The notes under the pieces were generated by a model. That model searched no databases and had not been told where the DNA came from. It worked only from the letters and a program-made list of their open reading frames with translations. From positions 1 through 35,632 of the forward strand of contig NZ_JAERMK010000037.1 of NCBI RefSeq assembly GCF_016918015.1: 35,632 nt of DNA. Direction: 5' to 3'. Below, one piece after another: positions 31,466 to 35,632 of this stretch; positions within the stretch are counted from its first letter, which is position 1, and the number at the start of each line of letters is the position of its first letter. Source of the DNA: Glycomyces sp. YM15 (lineage in GTDB: Bacteria > Actinomycetota > Actinomycetes > Mycobacteriales > Micromonosporaceae). A program made the position numbers and the translations under genes.

Positions 31466-33397
31466 TTGCGCGTGCGAATCGGTGTGCTCGGCCCGGTCCT
31501 GGCCTGGAACGAGGCGGGGTCGGAGCTGGATCTCAGGGGACCCCGGCACCGGGCGGTGCTCGCGCGGCTGGTGGCCGCGCACGGACGGGTCGTACCGGTG
31601 GACCGGCTCGTGGACGACCTCTGGGCCGAGCCGCCGGCAGGCGCGGTGGGCGCGGTGCGAACGTTCGTCGCGGCGCTGCGGCGCGCGATGGAACCGGATC
31701 GGCGACCGCGTACGCCCGCGCGGCTGCTGGTGACCGAAGGGCCGGGGTACGCGTTGCGGGTGGAGCCGGAGGCGGTGGACGCGTGGCGGTTCGAGGCTGC
31801 CGCCGCCGAAGCTGCGGGCGCGCCGGCGCATCGCGCGTTCGAACTGCTCGATGCGGCCCTTGCCGAATGGCGCGGCCCGGCCTATGCGGATTTCGATGAG
31901 GCCTGGGCCGGAACGGAACGCGCCCGGCTGGACCAGTTGCGGCTGGGCGTGATCGAGCGGCGGTCGGATGCGCTGCTGGGACTCGGCCGGCCGGCCGAGG
32001 CGGTGCCGGATCTGGACGCGTTGGTGGCGGAGCATCCGTGGCGCGAGGAGGCATGGCGGTTGCTGGCGCTCGCGCTGTACCGCACCGGCCGGCAGGCGGA
32101 CGCGCTCGCGGTCCTGCGGCGGGCCAGGGCCCTGCTCGATGAGCGGCACGGTGTCGAGCCGAACGTGCGCCTGCGTCGGTTGGAGACCGACCTGCTCCGC
32201 CAGACCGACCCCGGTGGTGAAGGGGCCGAACAGGTCTGGGCCGCGACCGCGGCGGCGTACGACCAGACGGTGGGTCCGCAGTCCCCCGCGCGCCTCGAGT
32301 CCACCGTCGGTCTGCTCCGCAGCCTGGCGTACACGGGCGGCACCGGCCTCGATACGGCGCAGGAGCAGCGGGCCGCCACGGTCGCGGCCGCCGAGCGCTT
32401 GGACGACCCGGAACTCGCGGCGCGGGTCATCGGCGGTTACGACGTGCCCGCGATCTGGACGCGTTCCGACGATCCCGCCCGGTCCGCGAGGATCGTGGCC
32501 GCCGCCGAACGTGCGTTGGCACGCTTGGGTCCCGGCGCACACGAAGTCGACCGGGCCCGCCTGCTGTCGGTCGTCGCGGTCGAATCGCGGGGTGTGCCGG
32601 GACCGCGCCCGGCGGAAGCGGCGGCCGAGGCGGAGCGGCTGGCTCGGGGTCTGGGCGATCCCGCGCTGCTGGCGTTCGCCCTCAACGGCGTCTTCATGCA
32701 GACCTTCAGCCGGACCGGTCTAGCGCTGGAACGCGACGCGATCGGAGCCGAGCTGGTCGCCCTCGCCGCTCGGCATCGCCTGCCCGCGTATGCGATCCTG
32801 GGGCACCTCATCCGGCTCCAGGCGCGGAGTGCGCTGGTGGACTTCGACGGCGCGGACGAGCACGCCGCGGCGGCGGATCGGCTCTCCGAACAGCACGAGC
32901 GGCCGCTCACCCGGGTCTTCACCGACTGGTACCGGGCGATGCGGGTTGCAGCCCACGACGCGCTGTTCGAGGAGGCCGAGGCCGCCTACGGGGTTGCGGC
33001 TGCCCGACTCGACGGAGCCGGAATGCCTGGGGTGCAACGGGGTCTGCTGCCGCTCGCGCTGCTGTGCCTGCGGTTGCAGCACGGTCGACCCCTGCGTTTC
33101 GCGGACGACACCGATTGGGGCCCTTACGAGGTCTGGGCGCAGCCGCTCCTTCTGCTGGATCGAGGCCGACGGGAAGAGGCCGCGACGGCGCTGCGGCGGA
33201 CGCCGCAGCCGCCGGGAGACCTGCTCACCGAAGCGATGTGGGTCCTCACCGGGCGGGCGGCGATCGCTCTGGGCGACAACGCGATGATGACGGCGACGCG
33301 GACTGCGCTCGCGCCGGCGTCGGGCGAGCTCGCGGGGGCGGGCAGCGGGATGCTCACGGCCGGGCCGGTGGCAGAACTGCTCGACGCGCTTGGCTGA
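31466..33397 (+). CDS. SARP-type BTAD transcriptional regulator
   Basis: This protein of about 643 residues has an OmpR-like winged helix (1-98: RVRIGVLGPVLAWNEAG, then LVDDLWAEPPAGAVGAVRTFVAALR and LVTEGPGYALRV) and a bacterial transcriptional activator domain (about 106-245: LLDAALAEWRGPAYADF, RRARALLDERHGVEPNVRLRRLE). A long helical, TPR-like C-terminal half follows, with no NB-ARC ATPase P-loop. The TTG at 31466 is preferred: GGAGG lies five bases upstream and the SARP fold begins exactly there; ATGs at 31430 and 31454 lack such a site. SARPs usually activate antibiotic genes, but no biosynthetic cluster is adjacent. Its target may be the divergent hydrolase (inference). Confidence 0.88.
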   Translation: MRVRIGVLGPVLAWNEAGSELDLRGPRHRAVLARLVAAHGRVVPVDRLVDDLWAEPPAGAVGAVRTFVAALRRAMEPDRRPRTPARLLVTEGPGYALRVEPEAVDAWRFEAAAAEAAGAPAHRAFELLDAALAEWRGPAYADFDEAWAGTERARLDQLRLGVIERRSDALLGLGRPAEAVPDLDALVAEHPWREEAWRLLALALYRTGRQADALAVLRRARALLDERHGVEPNVRLRRLETDLLRQTDPGGEGAEQVWAATAAAYDQTVGPQSPARLESTVGLLRSLAYTGGTGLDTAQEQRAATVAAAERLDDPELAARVIGGYDVPAIWTRSDDPARSARIVAAAERALARLGPGAHEVDRARLLSVVAVESRGVPGPRPAEAAAEAERLARGLGDPALLAFALNGVFMQTFSRTGLALERDAIGAELVALAARHRLPAYAILGHLIRLQARSALVDFDGADEHAAAADRLSEQHERPLTRVFTDWYRAMRVAAHDALFEEAEAAYGVAAARLDGAGMPGVQRGLLPLALLCLRLQHGRPLRFADDTDWGPYEVWAQPLLLLDRGRREEAATALRRTPQPPGDLLTEAMWVLTGRAAIALGDNAMMTATRTALAPASGELAGAGSGMLTAGPVAELLDALG

Positions 33398-33644
33398 GAG
33401 CCCGCGAGCCGAGAGCGGAAGGCGGCGAGCGGGGCCGCGACAAGGTCGGAAGCCCCGCGATCCTCGGTGTAGATACAGAGGAACAGGACAGCCGGGACCG
33501 GAGACAGGCGGTCACCGCTGGGTGTCCACCCGGCGGGCGGCAGCCGAGGGCGTCTCCTGGCAGGCCACACAGACCTGGAAAGGCTCTGCTGCACTTGGAG
33601 CGTGAAGTCGAGGCTCCGTACCGGTGGGCCTGCCCCCGCAACCT

Positions 33645-34149
33645 GACGCTGGAGGCATCCGAGCTCCAGGGTCTTACGGCGGCCGGTGTCGGGCTGACGA
33701 TCAGATCGATGTTGGCTTCCAGCCCGTAGGCCCGGCCCGTGTAGTACTCAAGCTTGACCGGCACTCGAGCCGAGATAGGCGCAGTCGCCGTTGAAGACGG
33801 CAGCGGCCGGGACTGTCGCGGTGTCGTTCAGGGGCTGGTTCACGGCCGCGATGGTTGCAGGACGCGCGGCCTGCCGAGTCGGTTGTCCCGGTGCACGATT
33901 GGGCGCTTCCTCCCGCACCGGGCGACAGTGCCACGGTTTACCGGCAACGGGGTTGTCCTGGTAGTCGGTGAGATGTCCTGCGAGAGTGGCGGCTTCGCCG
34001 TTGGCGATGAACTCCGGGCCGGTGAACTCGTTCTTCGTCGGTGTCTGCAATGTGAGGTCCACGGTAGTGCTTGAGGGCTGCAGGACCTCGTTGCCTGCAT
34101 AGTCGATCGTCAGCGGCACGCTCGCGGCAGTGCTCGCGAAGCTGGGTCC
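33645..34149 (-). pseudogene. Decayed Ig-repeat surface protein (choice-of-anchor P-like)
   Basis: Minus-strand pieces of one protein lie in three frames. They run in order TIDYAGNEVLQPSSTTVDL ... LTDYQDNPVAGKP (to 33934), VALSPGAGGSAQSC ... GRASC (33934-33857), TIAAVNQPLNDTATVP ... YLGSS (33855 to about 33762), then VKLEYYTGRAYGLEANIDL and VSPTPAAV (from 33758). These match successive parts of Ig-like repeats and the following conserved region of actinobacterial choice-of-anchor P surface proteins. Joining them needs a lost base near 33934, an extra A at 33856 and a third shift near 33760. The 5' end is cut by IS sequence at about 34125-34150. Bases 33398-33644, between this and the SARP stop, show nothing convincing. 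Confidence 0.65.
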
Positions 34150-34279
34150 GCTTGACGCCGATCGGGTCGCTGACCTGCGCCCCTACCTCGATGCCGTGCC
34201 CGATCCCCACTCGCGGCGGGGCTGGTGGTACTCCCTGACAGCGATCCTGCTGGTCTGCGCCTGCGCGGTCGTCTCGGGC
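34130..34279 (+). pseudogene. ISAs1-family transposase fragment (N-terminus)
   Basis: The frame reads LAKLGPLDADRVADLRPYLD, then AVPDPHSRRGWWYSLTAILL and VCACAVVSG. This is the conserved N-terminal DDE_Tnp_1-associated region of ISAs1-type transposases. Similarity stops abruptly after about 50 residues; the catalytic domain is missing, and so is the usual very N-terminus. It begins where the surface-protein pseudogene breaks off, so an insertion followed by deletion probably shaped this stretch. Confidence 0.7.
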
Positions 34280-34289
34280 CCTCCAGTTG

Positions 34290-34429
34290 CGGATCGAGTT
34301 GGGAGCGCCCTCGAACACCCGGACCGCCTCGGCATCGGGCATCACTTCGCGGATCGCGGCCATCACCTGCTTCCGCAGCGCCTCCCTGCTGCGGCGGCGA
34401 GAGCCTGCGCATGTCCACCCGATGATCAC
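34290..34429 (-). pseudogene. Coding-like fragment of an unidentified gene
   Basis: The minus-strand frame containing SREALRKQVMAAIREVMPDA followed by EAVRVFEGAPNSIRN has nearly all codons ending in G or C and a natural helical amino acid mix. The other frames over it look like shadows. It starts near an ATG at 34429 without a ribosome binding site and loses coding character at about 34290, where the IS fragment begins. It appears to be a truncated gene piece; the family is not recognised. Confidence 0.35.
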
Positions 34430-34502
34430 CGCTCACGCCAACAACACGCGGACCTCAACCGATAAGCTTCGGCTCAATAAGATGAACATCGACCGACACG
34501 CA

Positions 34503-35471
34503 CTACTCGAACGGGTCATCCAGGCTCACCCTCAGTTCATCATCTTCGCCCTTCTGGCTGCCAGTCCGAAAAATCTCGGACACCATGGCGTGTTCCAGAT
34601 CGTCCGGCAGGACGAAGAACCCACTCCAGGTGAACAGTCGATGCTGGTAGTTGCGCTGGTAGCTGCCCGGCACCATCTCGCCGTTGCTGAGCTCGACCGC
34701 GCCGATAATGTCCTCGGGTGGCACCTCGCCTTGCGGATCCTGGGTACGCCCGTCGATCAGGTATAGGTATCCCTCTTGTTGGTCCCTGGCCTGCTTCCGG
34801 GCTCTTGGGCTCTGATAGATCTTCCTGGCGATCACCTCGTGCAGGAAGTCCGCGAAGAAACGATTCTCCAGGAAATTGCCCGGCGTGAGATCGCCTGCCT
34901 TGGCGATAGGTTCTCGCAGCACCCCGAAAATTGCCTCCGTGGGCAGACCATGCTCGAACCCCTCCGATGCTTGAGCGGGTGATAGCACATCACGCATCTT
35001 GTCGTTGATGACGACCCTGAAGATGTTGATCTCGCGGTTGAGTTGGCTGAACTTCTCTTGCCACAGGGCGGATCGGATCTCGTCCTTGACTGCAGACAAG
35101 CCCTTACTCGCAAGGATGGCCACCCGGTCCACCAGCATCGGCGAGTAGCTGCCGACATCCTTGGCCGTGACGTCCAACCAGATCGGAATCAGCCGCCTGT
35201 CCTCATTAACCGACAGCGAGAAGATGCCGTTCAATTCATGTCGCGCCCAGTTCTTGCGAAAGAAGTTCTGACTGAGCACAACGACGCCGATGTGTGCGTC
35301 GGCGATCCCACGGTCGATCGACTCGCGCAGGCTGTCCCCTGCGGTGAGGGTGAACTCGTCGTACCAAACCCGAACACCACCGCGCCGGAGTTCTTCCGCC
35401 AGGTCCCGCACGAAGCCTTCTTTGTCCTCGTAAGCGTGACTAATGAACACGTCCCATCTGGTTCTGCGCAT
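34503..35471 (-). CDS. TIR-domain protein with unrecognised C-terminal domain
   Basis: This 322-residue protein has an N-terminal TIR domain (about 5-135). It shows the box-1 strand WDVFISHAYEDKEGF, WYDEFTLTAGDSLRESIDRG (37-56), IGVVVLSQNFFRKNWARHEL and the candidate catalytic glutamate E79 of NAD-cleaving TIRs. The C-terminal half (about 145-322), with ENRFFADFLHEVIARKIY, GYLYLIDGRTQDPQG and EDIIGAVELSNG, is not a domain I recognise and may be a sensor. The ATG at 35471 is chosen for AGGAG eight bases upstream. Codon use is less GC-biased than in its neighbours, pointing to transfer. Antiphage or abortive-infection function is a reasonable inference. A second gene starts divergently 89 bases away. 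Confidence 0.85.
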   Translation of the reverse strand: MRRTRWDVFISHAYEDKEGFVRDLAEELRRGGVRVWYDEFTLTAGDSLRESIDRGIADAHIGVVVLSQNFFRKNWARHELNGIFSLSVNEDRRLIPIWLDVTAKDVGSYSPMLVDRVAILASKGLSAVKDEIRSALWQEKFSQLNREINIFRVVINDKMRDVLSPAQASEGFEHGLPTEAIFGVLREPIAKAGDLTPGNFLENRFFADFLHEVIARKIYQSPRARKQARDQQEGYLYLIDGRTQDPQGEVPPEDIIGAVELSNGEMVPGSYQRNYQHRLFTWSGFFVLPDDLEHAMVSEIFRTGSQKGEDDELRVSLDDPFE

Positions 35472-35560
35472 GCGTAGTGCTCCTGATCCTCGTGACATGC
35501 CGTGGCTACTAATCCGGAACTGTGAAGTTGGGTTCTGGGTGTTGATGCGAGAATGCTTGC

Positions 35561-35632
35561 ATGGCAAAGGGAAAGCCGCGCGCGAGTGCGGAGCTTCGGG
35601 CCAGGGCACTGGAGATGAAAGCAAGCGGGCAC
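35561..35632 (+). CDS. 5' end of an unidentified gene, possibly HTH-type (partial)
   Basis: An ATG at 35561 opens a frame that runs off the window: MAKGKPRASAELRARALEMK then ASGH. The basic start followed by an ELRARALEMKASGH helix resembles the first helix of Hin/homeodomain-like helix-turn-helix proteins, but 24 residues are too few to name a family. There is no good Shine-Dalgarno sequence; TGCGAGAAT just upstream could be an extended -10 giving a near-leaderless message. It is divergent from the TIR gene and could be its partner or regulator. Confidence 0.4.
   Translation, partial: MAKGKPRASAELRARALEMKASGH

Noticed and set aside
34503..34766. Plus-strand frame through 34287-34766
   Set aside because: It runs antisense to the TIR gene, whose minus-strand frame has clear domain homology and a ribosome binding site.

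Overview
The window is high-GC DNA with strong G/C preference at third codon positions, GTG and TTG starts beside ATG, and an actinobacterial gene set: a SARP-type regulator, a Fe-S PrpR-like propionate regulator, several TetR divergons, an MSMEG_1061-type PPOX flavoprotein and an ISAs1 remnant. It comes from an actinomycete chromosome. The family cannot be fixed from sequence alone; a Glycomyces-like organism is only a guess. No rRNA, tRNA or CRISPR array was seen. Gene names rest on motifs and remembered families; no database search was run.

Left part (1-6225). A gene tail ends at 66. About 500 bases without a convincing gene and a small coding-like scrap follow, then an SRPBCC protein and a DHA2-type drug exporter divergent from its TetR regulator. 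Next is an ion/metal cluster: a histidine-rich DUF4396 membrane protein divergent from a ClC-type chloride transporter and a K+ channel, with a CsoR-like operator between them.

Carbon metabolism (6282-22774). prpD-prpB-prpC form a translationally coupled 2-methylcitrate operon divergent from a prpR-like regulator. rocD and a sugar-type MFS transporter follow. Then come a secreted GH43/CBM42 arabinofuranosidase-like enzyme and a four-carbon acid sugar operon (DUF1537 kinase, LtnD-like dehydrogenase, GntP permease) with its own GntR regulator and a GATATC-repeat operator. A lipoprotein and fumC close this part. Propionate use yields pyruvate plus succinate, which passes through fumarate, so prpDBC and fumC are metabolically linked although not one operon.

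Small divergons (22911-33397). Pirin/MarR, SDR/TetR and DUF4386/TetR pairs each have clear palindromic operators. Between them lie a GNAT protein, a YCII protein, a LysE exporter, a membrane DnaJ-like protein without a J domain, a PPOX flavoprotein, an alpha/beta hydrolase and a SARP regulator.

Right end (33398-35632). The character changes here: a decayed Ig-repeat surface-protein gene with three frameshifts, an ISAs1 transposase fragment, another gene scrap, then a lower-GC gene for a TIR-domain protein with an unrecognised C-terminal domain. A further gene starts divergently and leaves the window. This looks like the edge of a defence or accessory island and is the best place to look for an undescribed system.
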